Assembly (NCBI RefSeq): GCF_000485595.1
Contig: NW_014577070.1
Location: 792,526 to 856,525, forward strand
Source: Priapulus caudatus
Lineage: Eukaryota > Priapulida > Priapulimorpha > Priapulimorphida > Priapulidae
Direction: 5' to 3'
Length of the DNA: 64,000 nucleotides
Each line of letters begins with the position of its first letter. Within the stretch, counting starts at the first letter, position 1. The notes under the pieces were generated by a model. The model saw only the letters and a program-made list of their open reading frames with translations, was not told the origin of the DNA and did not search any database. Shown in pieces: positions 1 through 10,621 of this stretch. Made by a program: the position numbers and the translations under genes.

Positions 1-672
1 TGCAGTTGTTACTCTTATGGGAGAGATTTGAACTTTCTATTTTGGAGCACGCCAGTCGACCTACTTTCGAGCGACGCCCACTTTTTGACAAAAATGAAAA
101 TGGCCATCTAAATTAATTCGATTTTGTTAAATTTCAGTATGTGAATGGGTAAGGCTAGCCCCAAAACAGTTGTTACTCCTATGGGATAGATGACAACGTC
201 CTATTACGTTTATTTCGTCTAACTGGTTAACAATTCTACAATCATAGCTATATACGTGTAATATTGTGTTTTAGATTCTTCTTTACAGTAATTTGACTGG
301 AATATTTTATTGTTTTTATTTGCGCGATATTCGAAAACCAAAATGGCGATCATTTAGGCGTAGCGCCATCTCTCGTCAAGATTTCAGACTTTCAGATCTG
401 AAACATTAATTTTCACATCAAAACTTATGCATAGGGCCTATATCATTATCAAGAGTATATAATGGGAGATATGCTATATAATGGGAGTTCTCCCATATAT
501 ACCCTTGCTTTATATATCCCCCTCCCTCTTCTATCACACCCAAGGGGAGCTACAGTGTCATTGACACTTTTATTTACAGCTTAGTATTGTTGAATGTAAG
601 ATAGCACTCTAGTTCAAAATAATCTGTGCATCTCGTACCACAACTATATCCCTCGTGCTCGCTGTCATGCAG
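1..672. repeat. Intron with dispersed repeat copy at its start
   Basis: No coding exon is seen. About the first 150 bases resemble the insertion at 50831-51736: both have AGTTGTTACT, a CACGCCAGTC core followed by a variant of ACNTACTTTC, and TATGTGAATG at similar spacing. This is therefore a truncated member of a dispersed repeat family. The rest is AT-rich, with a short palindromic stretch near 460-500 (TATAATGGGAG and CTCCCATATATA). Confidence 0.5.
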
Positions 673-785
673 TGCTGTCCTATGTCCCCGACACGGAGGA
701 GGCATCAATGTCTATGTCGCTGCAACCACAAATGTCTAAAGACGAGGAGGGAACCTTCGCTGAGCTGTCCGAGATCGATGAGAAG
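673..785 (+). CDS. Exon 1: acidic linker
   Basis: The acceptor is a pyrimidine-rich tract ending in GCAG, entered in phase 1. The donor is AAG|GTTGGT, leaving in phase 0. It encodes about 38 residues with little order and an acidic end (motif SKDEEGTFAELSEIDEK), continuing directly into the Glu-rich start of the next exon. The GTTGGT donor is unusual but recurs at 43290 and 55161. The donor and acceptor phases agree, which is the main support. Confidence 0.65.
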
Positions 786-1578
786 GTTGGTTTGGAGATG
801 TAGAATATCTTTGAATGATTATTACATGACCCCGTTATTACACCATACAATGTAATGATGTGAGGCTTAGTATCAAGGTTGTCGTCAATCGCAGCTATTT
901 GGAAATTAGCACAGTTGACACACAATTAAACTGCTTGGCAGTCATGAAACTGGTTGTTTTGTAAGCGGTTTACCTATTTGCCCATATTGATTGACAGGTA
1001 GTTCTTCCCAATCGCGTTTGTGATAGGTTCATTTTAAAAGTATTGCTTAGTTATGAAATGCTTCACGTAATGTGTCCGTAATTTGGCATGCACACGTGAA
1101 AAACATTATAAACTGATCCAGCGTGGCTTGACGTAGTAACAATATTCAAGGGGTACGATTATCTTGCTCAGATTAATTGCTGATTATCGATCAGCTCTCA
1201 CTGCTTTATCTCGCTCGGATGAATTGCTCGATTATCGATCTGGGTTCACTGCTTTACCTCGATCAGACACATTGATTGATTATCGATTTTGGTTCACTGA
1301 TTCATCTGGCTCGGATGAATTGCTTGATTATTGAATGACGTTCACTGATTTATCTCGCTAAGACAAATCGATCGATTATTGATCGGCGTTCACTGATTTA
1401 TCTCGCTCAGACAAATCGATCGATTATCGATCGGCGTTCACTGATTTATCTTGCTCCGACAAATCAATCGATTTTCGATCGACGTTCACTGATTTATCTC
1501 GCTTGAACAAGCTGATCGGTTATCGATCAGCGTTCACTAATAGCCTTCACTTAAGCACATAAACATTACTTAACGCAG
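786..1578. repeat. Intron with 48-bp minisatellite
   Basis: From about 1158 to 1540 there are about eight diverged copies of a 48-bp unit containing GTTCACTGATTTATCTCGCT and ATCGATCGATTATCGATC. The unit is itself rich in the palindrome ATCGAT. The remainder, 786-1157, shows nothing recognisable. Confidence 0.85.
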
Positions 1579-1936
1579 GAGGAGATGCAAGGAGTTCCCG
1601 AGATAGTCGACGAGGTCGTAGAAGACTTTCCGCTAGACGAGGAACCCACAAAGACGACAGCGCCGGTGTTTGTCAGCGAGCTGCAGCCGGTCGAAGTGAC
1701 CGAGGGCGAGCCGGTAGCATTCGAGTGTCGCGTCGAGGGAGAGCCAACGCCGACCGTCGTCTGGTACGTGCGCGGCAAGGAGATCAAGCCGTCGAAGGAC
1801 TTTGCGCCGACGTTCGAGGACGGCATTGCGCGGCTGACGATCACGCGCGCATACCTCGACGACGAGGGAGAGTACACGTGCATCGCGCTGAATGCCGTCG
1901 GACAGCACATGAGCACCGCGTACCTGACCGTGAAGC
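1579..1936 (+). CDS. Exon 2: acidic linker plus Ig domain 1
   Basis: The exon starts in phase 0 (AG at 1577-1578) and ends AAG C|GTAAGT in phase 1. An acidic leader (VDEVVEDFPLDEEP) precedes a complete I-set Ig domain from about 1651: APVFVSELQPVEV, B-strand FECRVEG, core Trp in VVWYVRG, F-strand DEGEYTCIALN and terminal AYLTVK. Both disulfide cysteines and the core Trp are present. The exon is very GC-rich at third codon positions compared with the AT-rich exon that follows, a property shared only with exon 6. Confidence 0.93.
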
Positions 1937-2425
1937 GTAAGTGTCGTAAGCGCCGCCGCGTGGACACCGCACATTCTCTGGCGGTGATCCCCTCGCTTAC
2001 TTTCCACACAATTTTCGTAGATAGAGGTTTTCTTAGATGACATTGGTGTTACGCGTAGTTATCGATTGAATTCATCTATGGTTTTGGAGTGAAGTTAGAC
2101 TTTGCTAGCGATTAGAATCACTAGATGTAGCATTTATAAAGGAGTGGTTTGCTACTAATAGACTAGTGTTTGAAACAAACGGGTGACTTTGCTGTGCTAT
2201 AACTCGGATGATGCTATGCATTTAACTAGCTCCATAAAAAGTTATATACGTATATATATATATATGTTTTTCTTTGTTTATATCCCCCTAGAGTTTTTCT
2301 CGAAAACATACTACTCATTATGCAGCAATCATGTATTCCCAGTTCCAGTTGTGTTGTTGATGTTTGTAATTGTTATTTGTGTGTGCTTTGATTCATTCCT
2401 GATTCATTTTTCATCTGCTATTTAG
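1937..2425. other. Intron, no feature seen
   Basis: AT-rich non-coding sequence with a short TA run near 2251-2263. Open frames here have no similarity to the repeat motifs of the gene and no compatible splice sites. Confidence 0.8.
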
Positions 2426-5080
2426 CTAAATCACCCATGAAAGAATCATCGAGTGTAGCATTTGTAATGCAAGAGAAGAATAATCAAGAATATAACTTTG
2501 CAGAGCCAACAAAATCAGATGTATTGAGACAAAGTGAAGCAGTGGGCATGGAAACAGATAACGCAGAAAATGTGTTATTGGACCAACCATCACAGTTACC
2601 CATGCCTACGATGGTGAGAATTCCTGAGTCAGTAACAGCAGAAGAAGAAACGGATTCACTCCAAGACAACATCAGTGAGGTCAGGTTGGATTTACGCGCA
2701 CCTGATGAGTGTCTTAAACATCCAACACATGTTGACGAGGTGCAGCGTAGACCAGCGCACGCTGACGCATCTCAGATCCAAGAGCCTGTCGTGCTTGATG
2801 AAGAACAAGTAATTGCTGACGAGGAGATGTCATTAAAACCAGGTCTATCACTTGAGGATATTGAAAGCGAGTGGCCTGACCAACTCACTAGCATATTACC
2901 TCAAGAGAAAGCATTTGAAAGCTACATATTGTTACCAATCGCAGAGACTAGTGAGAGCGATTTTTCAGTGTCAAATCCAACAACGGAACCCGAAGATTTT
3001 GTAATTGTCGACCTGACCGAATTACAGTTGTCAAACCAGACAGAGGATGTCTTAGAACTTGATAGCTCGATATCAGCCGTTACGTTAGAACTTGAATCGG
3101 ACCAGTCGAAACTTGAAAGTTCAAGCATTATCGGAGCAGAGCTGCTCCCAGTGGTTGAACAATCTATTTTTGGACATACTGTATCGGTTTCACCAGAAGT
3201 TGTTTCTTCAGAAGATTCTGAAACAACATTGAAGATAAAACTAGAAACGCCAGCAGACTTAGTCGATGAACAACATAGTGTTACTGAAAAGCTTGTGCTT
3301 AAGCCAGTGTCAGTAGTTACGCCAGAAGGTACAACCACTGCAGAAGTGGAAATTACTTCAGACTTACCACTGCCACGGGATATACCTGAGGATGGTGAAA
3401 CGCTATCAGGTCAGCAAGAGGTCGCGTATGAAGTAGGTGCTTATGGACAAACAGTTTCTGATGTTGCCGAAATTGTCGCAGATAAGGCGCTTGTCCCTGA
3501 TGAGTCAAGTGAAGGCAATGTAGAAATGATCATTGACACATCGGTAACGGAAGATGCGAGAGGAGAACCATTAAATGTAATCGAACTTGGTGTCTTTCAT
3601 CAAACTCCATCTCTCGTACCTGTAATAGAACCAACTGAAGAATCTGAATTGACTGTGGCATATAATGGGGTGGGACATATAGAGAGCCAAGACAGGCCAA
3701 TGAGTGAAAGGGCTGATGAAAAGATCCAACCGCTAGTTCACGAAGAAGCAGCTTCTGATTCAATACCAACATCTGCACCTGAAACAGTCGTGATTGATGA
3801 AACAACAGCAGAGATTCCAGAAGGGTTCCTACTTGAGGAAAACGTGGCTCATGAAGCAAAGGAAAATGTGTTATTTTCTCAAGCAGATAGAGTGCCAACT
3901 GTTACTGAGGCCCCTGAGTATGTGACCGAGCAGAAAATGGAATTTACGTTTAATTTAGAGCATGAAGCGATTCAGCCCAATATGTTACAGCCCACTCAGG
4001 AGTACGATGTTCGCTCAGAAAATATTGCAGAGGACCTGGTTCCTACTGAAACCACTGAGACAGTGATCTGTGACGTGACGGAGTTCGCAGAGGACTTCAC
4101 CCGACCTCGACATGACCAAAGACCGACGATTACTGTCCTCGATGACACCAGCGAAGGTTTCTCACTCACGTTGCCCATTACTGAGGCTCCTGAGATGGTG
4201 GCAGAGGGCGAGATGGAAGCAGTTAGCAAGCTTAGTGTGCTTGACGCTGTAGAGGAGAGAGTGCTACCAACCGATCAGCAAGTAGCCGAACTAACGGCAG
4301 ATGAAAGCCGTGTTGTTGTAGAAACGTCAGAAGTAATAGGGAAACCTGACGAGGTATCTGACATCAATGTTTTCAACGCTGAGAATGTTGAAAGCGCGGA
4401 CAATGTTAAAGCTGATGCAGAAGAAGAGGAATTTGTCATTGTTGATGTAGACTCAGAGATGATTGACTTGGCTCCTGGCAATGCCCCCAGTACGGACGAT
4501 AATAGGAAAATAGGTGATGATGACGATGAAGAAGAAGTTAGTGAAGAAGAAGGGGAGGATTATGTAATAATACAACCACCCATGTCCTCTAAAGATGAGA
4601 AATTAAAAATGGAGGTTTCTGTTGATGATGGAGTAGTAATATATCATGATGTGGATGCTCAAACCAAAGTGCCAAGAAGTGAAAGTGAAGAAAAAAGTTC
4701 AGAGTTCTCTGATGTTCATATCAGTGTTTCAGACGATGATGTAGCAATCTTAGAGCTCCTGCCAGAAGACATTGCAGCTACAATGGCAGGCGACAAGGAA
4801 ATTTACCTAGAAATTGTTAATGGACTTGAATCACTAGTAGTTTTCGACGACGAACCTGCGGTATTTCAGTGCGAAATTTTCGGCCACCCACTGCCGAACG
4901 TCTTCTGGTCCGTTGACGGGATCACATTGACAAACTCTCAGGATTTCCAAATGTCGTTCCGCAATAACATTGCAAGACTGGTGATCTTAAAAGTCTACGC
5001 TGACGACGAGGGAGAGTACACATGCATGGCAGTGAATGAAGCTGGTGTTGCTGAAACCACTGCTAGTCTTATAGTAGAAG
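2426..5080 (+). CDS. Exon 3: 2.65-kb acidic region ending in Ig domain 2
   Basis: The acceptor is TTTAG at 2425 and the donor GAA G|GTATAG, phase 1 to phase 1; it codes for about 885 residues. Residues 1 to about 790 are acidic, rich in Glu, Val, Thr, Ser and Pro, and probably disordered. A short motif of the form (D/E)-(E/D)-F/Y-V-I-(V/I) recurs: EDFVIVDLTE (about 2991), EEFVIVDVDSE (about 4429) and EDYVIIQPP (about 4555). A polyacidic run lies at about 4510-4560. From about 4795 there is an I-set Ig domain with FQCEIFG, VFWSVDG and DEGEYTCMAVN, both cysteines kept. The architecture (long disordered stretch, then Ig) matches the giant exon 9. As a symmetric exon it could be skipped. Confidence 0.93.
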
Positions 5081-5445
5081 GTATAGACGAATTCGCATCA
5101 CGTGAAAATGCGTATAGGTGTCTAACCTGTGGCAGCATGGTGCACAGCAATGCACTGGGTCACTGTGTGTCAGCTCTGTTGTAACAGTGCATAGGCCTAA
5201 TGCTTGCAACTTTCAAATCACAGAGGGGTTATATGCTGATAATTATTTCACTCTGTCTTTTCACTGTGTTGTAAATGTGTATTATATAACATGTGACTTT
5301 CTGGTTTGAAACCTATGCAGCAGGTAAAAAAGTTTGTTACTCTAAGCAGTAAATGTATGCCAACTTATATGTATGTATATATGTATGCATATATGTATAT
5401 ATGTATGTATGTATGTATGTAATTGTATGTATGTATATATATATG

Positions 5446-5480
<35 letters not shown>

Positions 5481-7022
5481 ATATATATATATAACACTTA
5501 ATCCAACCATAGGTGGACAGTATCGAAAACTAGTGTCATACGTAGACATTTTCCATACGCTAATATATCAACAGTGCTGCACAGTAACACAAATGCAATT
5601 TCTGGAAATAGTACATCTATATTAGTGCTTTTAGGGGGTATAGACAGATATTTGTTAAAACTATTCAAAGATAGATATACACATATATGTCTACTTAAGG
5701 CTGTCTACCTAAGGCACTTAAGGCTACTGACTGTCTTTACTGATTTTACATGCGGATGATTTTACATACGGACGTATATATGACACTTAAAAAAAATGTG
5801 TTCTTAACAACACATTTAAGCTTTGTCATATTTAAAAATGTTACAAGTCAATAGAGTGAGGACACCTCTACTAGATAAACACGACATAATTATAAATTTC
5901 ATGAAGAAAACGAAGTTATAGCATGCTAAACATTATAGGTAGACAGCAAATATGTCTGCCTAACGAATCTGACTACATAACGGCTTGTTTTTACACCCGG
6001 TCTATGTCTACATATGGTAGGATTAAAATATATATATATATAAATAAATATATATATATATATATACATTTGGTAGCATTTAGCAGCTTATGATTTGCTG
6101 CATAGGCAGTTTAATATCAGAAATGCATCCATGAATCTGCCTATTTATACGTATCAAAGTCTATACATATATGTTTCTCATTTTCTATATTTATTCTTAT
6201 TTTAATGTTGCGGTGTACGTGACGATGAGTGTGTTTTACGACACGAGTTTCACGTAGGATACTAATCTATGTGGGTTATTCTATTTGTGACTCATGCAGG
6301 ATCTTGTAGTTTGTCCATACTTGACACATCAACATTTGCGTCATTTATTTTCATACAATTACCTATTCTATTTATCAGTATTGTCCCATTGGCATATGTT
6401 TGTAGTGTTGTGTTTATGTGTATCTTTGTATCTATGTGTGTCATTTCACAGCACTTCCATACCATCTTTTGTGTATCATTCTATGTAAAACACTATTATA
6501 CAGTGTATTTACATAAATACATCCGTGTAACTAGCATCTATGTATATTTCTTTATTACTATTCTATCTTGCCATGAAATTAGCATGTGAAATGGGAGGAA
6601 CTAGAGTTTATTTTGTCATAAGGTAGTATGATTATGCATGACACGAAGTATTTGCTAGTTTAGTACTGGAGAAATTAGCGTTTGGATGCGCATATTGCGG
6701 CTTTAACCATAGCTGTTACTGTTTTAGAACTGTGCCTTGTTGATTATTTGTAATCATGTTTATTTAACCATTCCATTAATATATTGTAACCAGCTTGCCT
6801 TTAATTATATGAATTAATAGTGTGAACAGAGAGTCTAAGAATGAAATTAGCTATAAATTATTTTCAAGACTGCTGTCCTGTCCAAATGTAAACTATAATT
6901 TTAATTTAAAACTAAGAACGTGTATACTGTTCTTATTTTTATTGAGATAACATTCATATTGAGATAACATTCATATTGAGATAACATTCGTAATACCAGC
7001 ATCTCTTGATTTTTTGATACAG
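5081..7022. repeat. Intron with TATG/TA microsatellites
   Basis: A TATG-then-TA microsatellite runs from about 5367 to 5493 and another TA run from about 6027 to 6066. A 20-bp direct repeat (CATTCATATTGAGATAACAT type) occurs just before the next exon, about 6945-6985. No exon with phase-1 splice sites was found. Open frames in this stretch are low-complexity artefacts. Confidence 0.75.
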
Positions 7023-7061
7023 CTCTTGAGGAGAAACCAGTGGAGGCACCTGAAGAGCCAG
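7023..7061 (+). CDS. Exon 4: 13-residue PEVK-like micro-exon
   Basis: The acceptor is GATACAG and the donor CCAG|GTATTA, both phase 1. It encodes ALEEKPVEAPEEPG with the split codons. The same 'VEEAPEE' wording appears in exons 5, 44, 51 and 53, so it is a member of the PEVK cassette family. It is short, hence the moderate confidence. Confidence 0.7.
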
Positions 7062-7431
7062 GTATTATTTGATCATATATTTTGCTGTGCATTAGAATTA
7101 TTATACTATTAAAGTATTAATATTAATTATTAATTGTGATTGTAATGATGTTTAATAATAAGATGTACATATGTTTCATTATGATAGTGCCAGTCTAATG
7201 TGTGAAAACAGTACTCTCAAGTAGATACCTGCAAACAGAAAATAATTCATTCCTGTCTGGAAATCTAGTTTTACCAAATCTGTAAAACCACGTTATTTTA
7301 TCATTTTCTAAACTTTCATTAGGGTATATTTGCAATAATGAGATGATAATTATGAAAGAAGCAGATTTTTTTGTTTGGAGTGGCATCAAGCGTATGTATT
7401 TACAGACAATGTGTCATTATCTGTAATACAG
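7062..7431. other. Intron, no feature seen
   Basis: AT-rich, with no repeats or coding signals beyond the flanking splice sites. Confidence 0.75.
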
Positions 7432-7578
7432 AGCCAGAGCTCGAAGTTGTTCAACTAGCTGCCGAACCTGTAGAGGAGGCACCAGAAGAAGAACATGTCA
7501 CCTCCGTCTCGCTGGGTCTCACCAAACCAGAGGAGCCTCAGCCAGAAAAGAAGAAGAAGAAGAAGAAACCAAAAGAAG
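7432..7578 (+). CDS. Exon 5: PEVK-like cassette with Lys run
   Basis: The acceptor is AATACAG and the donor GAAG|GTGTGT, phase 1 to 1. The 49 residues run from an acidic half (PELEVVQLAAEPVEEAPEEE) through VTSVSLGLTKPEEPQPE to a KKKKKKKPKE end. The acidic-then-basic order is the pattern seen again in the 47-64 kb cassettes. By analogy with titin PEVK segments it would form an extensible polyampholyte. Confidence 0.88.
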
Positions 7579-8144
7579 GTGTGTGTGAAACGAGTAAATT
7601 CCTCTTGTTAGCAATGCACCATGTTTTCTACTTTATATTTTATTATATTCTATATTTCTTTTATTATAAATACCCGACAAAGGTCTTCTCACTGTGAAAT
7701 AATTGGCAGACACTAGCATCACAGTCATTAGCATTTACTCGCCTTCATTGTTGGGTACAATATCAATAACTTAATATGTTTATAATTAATTATAATAACT
7801 GTTATACATTTATAATTAATAATAATAATAATTGTAATATGTTTATAATTAATTATAATAACTGATACATTTATAATAATTATAATAACTGTAATACGTT
7901 TACAATTAATTATAATAACTAATACGTTTATAATTAATTATAATAATTGTAATACGTTTATATATATAATTATAATAGTTGTAATACATTTATATTTAAT
8001 CATAATAACTGTAATACATTTATATTTAACTATAATAAGTGTAATACGTTTATATTAAACTATAATAACTCTAATTCGTTTATGATTATTTATAATAACC
8101 ATAATACGGTTATAATAAACTATAATAATCGTATCACGTTTCAG
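7579..8144. repeat. Intron with AT-rich ~30-bp tandem repeat
   Basis: From about 7765 to 8140 an AT-rich unit of roughly 30-34 bases (ATAATAACTGTAATACGTTT) repeats about eleven times with substitutions and small indels, reaching almost to the acceptor of exon 6. Confidence 0.85.
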
Positions 8145-8732
8145 AAGCGCCGGTGGAGACGGTGACGGAAGCCGTGCTCGAGAGGAAGCCGGAAGAAGAG
8201 CCGGAAACGGAGGAGCTCATCGTTCAGATGCTGAAGCCCGAAGAGGCACCCGAACCAGAGGACGTCACGGAGGAAACGACGACCCTCCTGACCTTGCAGA
8301 AGCCCGAGGAACCCGAGGAGGTGACAGAGGTCGTGCAGGAGGCGCCGGAGGTCGTGCCGGCCGAGCCGACAGACGAGGAGGAAGAACATAAGGTGGCCGT
8401 CGTCGAGAAGGACGAGGTCGAGGTCACGGAGCAGGTCGTGCAGAAGGACATGGCGCCGGCGTTCATCCGCAAGCTGAAGAACATCGATGCACACGAGGGC
8501 GAAACCGTGACCTTCGAGTGCCTCGTCAAGGGCGTGCCTTCGCCGGAGGTCGTCTGGTATCAGGACGGCAGTGAGATTACTGACCAGGAGAGGTTCAGGC
8601 CGTCGCGGACGGACGACGGCGTCTGCACGCTGACCGTCGAGGGCGTGCACGTGGACGACGACGCGGAGTACTTGTGCAAGGCCATGAACCCGCTCGGCGA
8701 GGCCACCACGGTAGCCGAGCTGTTCGTCGAAA
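8145..8732 (+). CDS. Exon 6: acidic region plus Ig domain 3
   Basis: The acceptor is TTTCAG and the donor GAA A|GTAAGT, phase 1 to 1, 588 bases. The first ~100 residues are acidic repeats with recurring LxKPEE / VxEAPEE wording (IVQMLKPEEAPEPEDV, LLTLQKPEEPEEV). The rest is a complete Ig domain: APAFIRKLKNIDAHEGETV, FECLVKG, VVWYQDG, DAEYLCKAMN and ELFVE, with both cysteines. Its third codon positions are strongly GC-rich, unlike its AT-rich surroundings. Only exon 2 shares this. Confidence 0.95.
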
Positions 8733-9285
8733 GTAAGTATGAGTTCCACCGTGTTTCGTTTTTCAGGAAGACCCCATTGCCGGTCCGTTCACGACGTATT
8801 TGTGCGTTTATTGCTGGCGTATGCAAGCTACTGTGCTAACACTAACGTATGTGACTATTTCCGCCTGCGCTTGGTACGTAGTACCGTACTGTACTCTTAC
8901 GTTCATACTTGGTCTGTTACTTTCAAAATCCGTTTAATGAAGGTCCATTATACCGAGGGTTCGCTGTGTATATGTATGTGTGTGCGTGTGTGTGTGAGTG
9001 TGTGCACGCCTGTGTTCTGTGTGTGTTATGCTGTCCTTGTGTTTGTCAACTACCTTTATGTTTTTTATATTGCAACGGGTAAGAAAATCATCTATCAATA
9101 TATATGCTACATTTTCCTGAAATTATTTCATCTTTTTATATTCAATTCTCTGCTTCAGTTTACATGTAATAGTTTTGGTGTTGTATCTTGAAGATAACAA
9201 AATGTATCATTAATTTATATTGTCTGCAGTAGGATTTTTCTTTCTCTCACCATCACTATTTTCTTTCTGTCACTTGTGCCACCAG

Positions 9286-9357
9286 AGTGCACTTCAGGCG
9301 CTGTTGAGAAAGTTGTACTAGAGGAACACCTTGACATTGAACTTGAACTTCTCATCA
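9286..9357 (+). CDS. Candidate PEVK cassette exon (uncertain)
   Basis: After a pyrimidine-rich acceptor (GCCACCAG) a phase-1 frame reads ECTSGAVEKVVLEEHLDIE and onwards. The wording VEKVVLEE fits the cassette family. A phase-1 donor A|GTTGGC could end it at 9357; otherwise the frame runs to TAA at 9384-9386 and would be an alternative terminal exon. The weak donor and a loss of Glu/Pro bias after the first half leave a decayed exon possible. Confidence 0.35.
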
Positions 9358-10324
9358 GTTGGCGAGAGAAACCAAAACCAAATTAACGATTACTAACTTT
9401 GATGTCACTACCAAAGGATGCGTCCTTGCTCTTCCTCTATACATCTAAGCAACTTTATTGCACTAATTTTTAGTTGTACTGCTCGGTACTGCTGCCTTTT
9501 CAATTTTAATCGTTAGAAAATGTTTAGGATAGTCACAGTACTGTCTGTCGCCACAGGTAGTTATTAGTATTGTAGATGATTTACTACTCTTGCTTTTATA
9601 TTAATTTTCTGCATTTAGAATGTACAAACAGTACTTACATTACATTTTATTCTTATATTATTGTCAGAGATTTTGTCAGTAATGTTCAGATGCTTACCGT
9701 TTTTTTTTTACTTGTCTGATCTTCCCACCTTTTTAACTAACGCCCCTGTTTAGAATATTACTGCGCTATTATTAGTGTGGCTTGTTGTCATTATCTGTTA
9801 TTTGTTTACACAGCCTGTAAGTCGCTATTTTTCATGGTTTATTTCAAACTAGTGAATGAATTTACTTCTCAGTCTGATAGTATTTGGAGGTCATTTTAAA
9901 TATTTTATAAATCACGATATGAGGTTAAAGGTCATCTATTTCATTGTATACACAGGTGAGAACACAATAGTTATTTTAAGAAGTAACTCTAAACCTAGCC
10001 TTCGGGAAGATTCTGGCCTCTATTTATGCAACTTCCAAATTTTAGCAGTTGTGTACAAATGAGAGAAAATGACAAACCTAGGATATAATATCCTTATAGT
10101 AGGTCTTATGGTCTCTGGGCCTGCAGCATCTGAAGGAAATAGAAGATATCGGTTTTCAGCAACATTAGTTATTAGTTATTACACACTGCTGTTCATCTAT
10201 TGAACCACTCTAGCACAGCGAAAGACATTAGTGGGGGTGGGTACGAGTAATGTATGAAAACATGGTGGGAAATGCGATTTATCAGGGTTTTCACTAGGCT
10301 CATTCTATACCCATAGAGAGTGAT

Positions 10325-10621
10325 ATGGAGAGTCAACCTGAAAAACTCTCCTCTTCTGCTGAGGTTCTTGCGCAACTGCAGCTCATGGAACCTGTTCAAG
10401 ATAACCAGGGTGGTGACACCTCTGGCAGCAAGGACCTATCACTCCCCACTCTTTGGGGGGATCTCGATGAACTAGGAATAACTAAAGCAAAAGATTCCGA
10501 TTTAGTTTTAATTGCTGTCATCCTCAGCATTGCAATCATGAAGTTTTTACTATGGGTGCTAATGTACGGGTGTTCATTCATTGTGTTTTATTGGGATAAA
10601 ACATCAAGAGATTACCAGTGA
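10325..10621 (+). CDS. Candidate nested ORF: small single-pass membrane protein
   Basis: An ATG-initiated frame of 98 codons lies wholly inside the 5-kb intron. The N-terminal ~58 residues are polar (MESQPEKLSSSAEVLAQLQL; LWGDLDELGITKAKDSD). A strongly hydrophobic segment of about 25 residues follows (LVLIAVILSIAIMKFLLWVL and on), then a short basic/aromatic tail before TGA. The composition is unlike the Glu/Lys-rich host gene. A good GTGAGT donor overlaps the last codons (10618-10623), so it might instead be a first exon. AATAAA occurs about 830 bases downstream. I do not recognise the family; it could be a retrocopy or chance. Confidence 0.3.
   Translation: MESQPEKLSSSAEVLAQLQLMEPVQDNQGGDTSGSKDLSLPTLWGDLDELGITKAKDSDLVLIAVILSIAIMKFLLWVLMYGCSFIVFYWDKTSRDYQ

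Noticed and set aside
1158-1540. 48-bp ATCGAT repeat as a regulatory array
   Set aside because: Rich in a palindromic hexamer that could bind a factor, but it lies inside an intron and decays freely; there is no evidence beyond minisatellite behaviour.
6269-6589. 106-codon hydrophobic frame in the intron after exon 3
   Set aside because: AT-rich intron with chance openness; no conserved motif, no compatible splice sites, and composition unlike any exon here.
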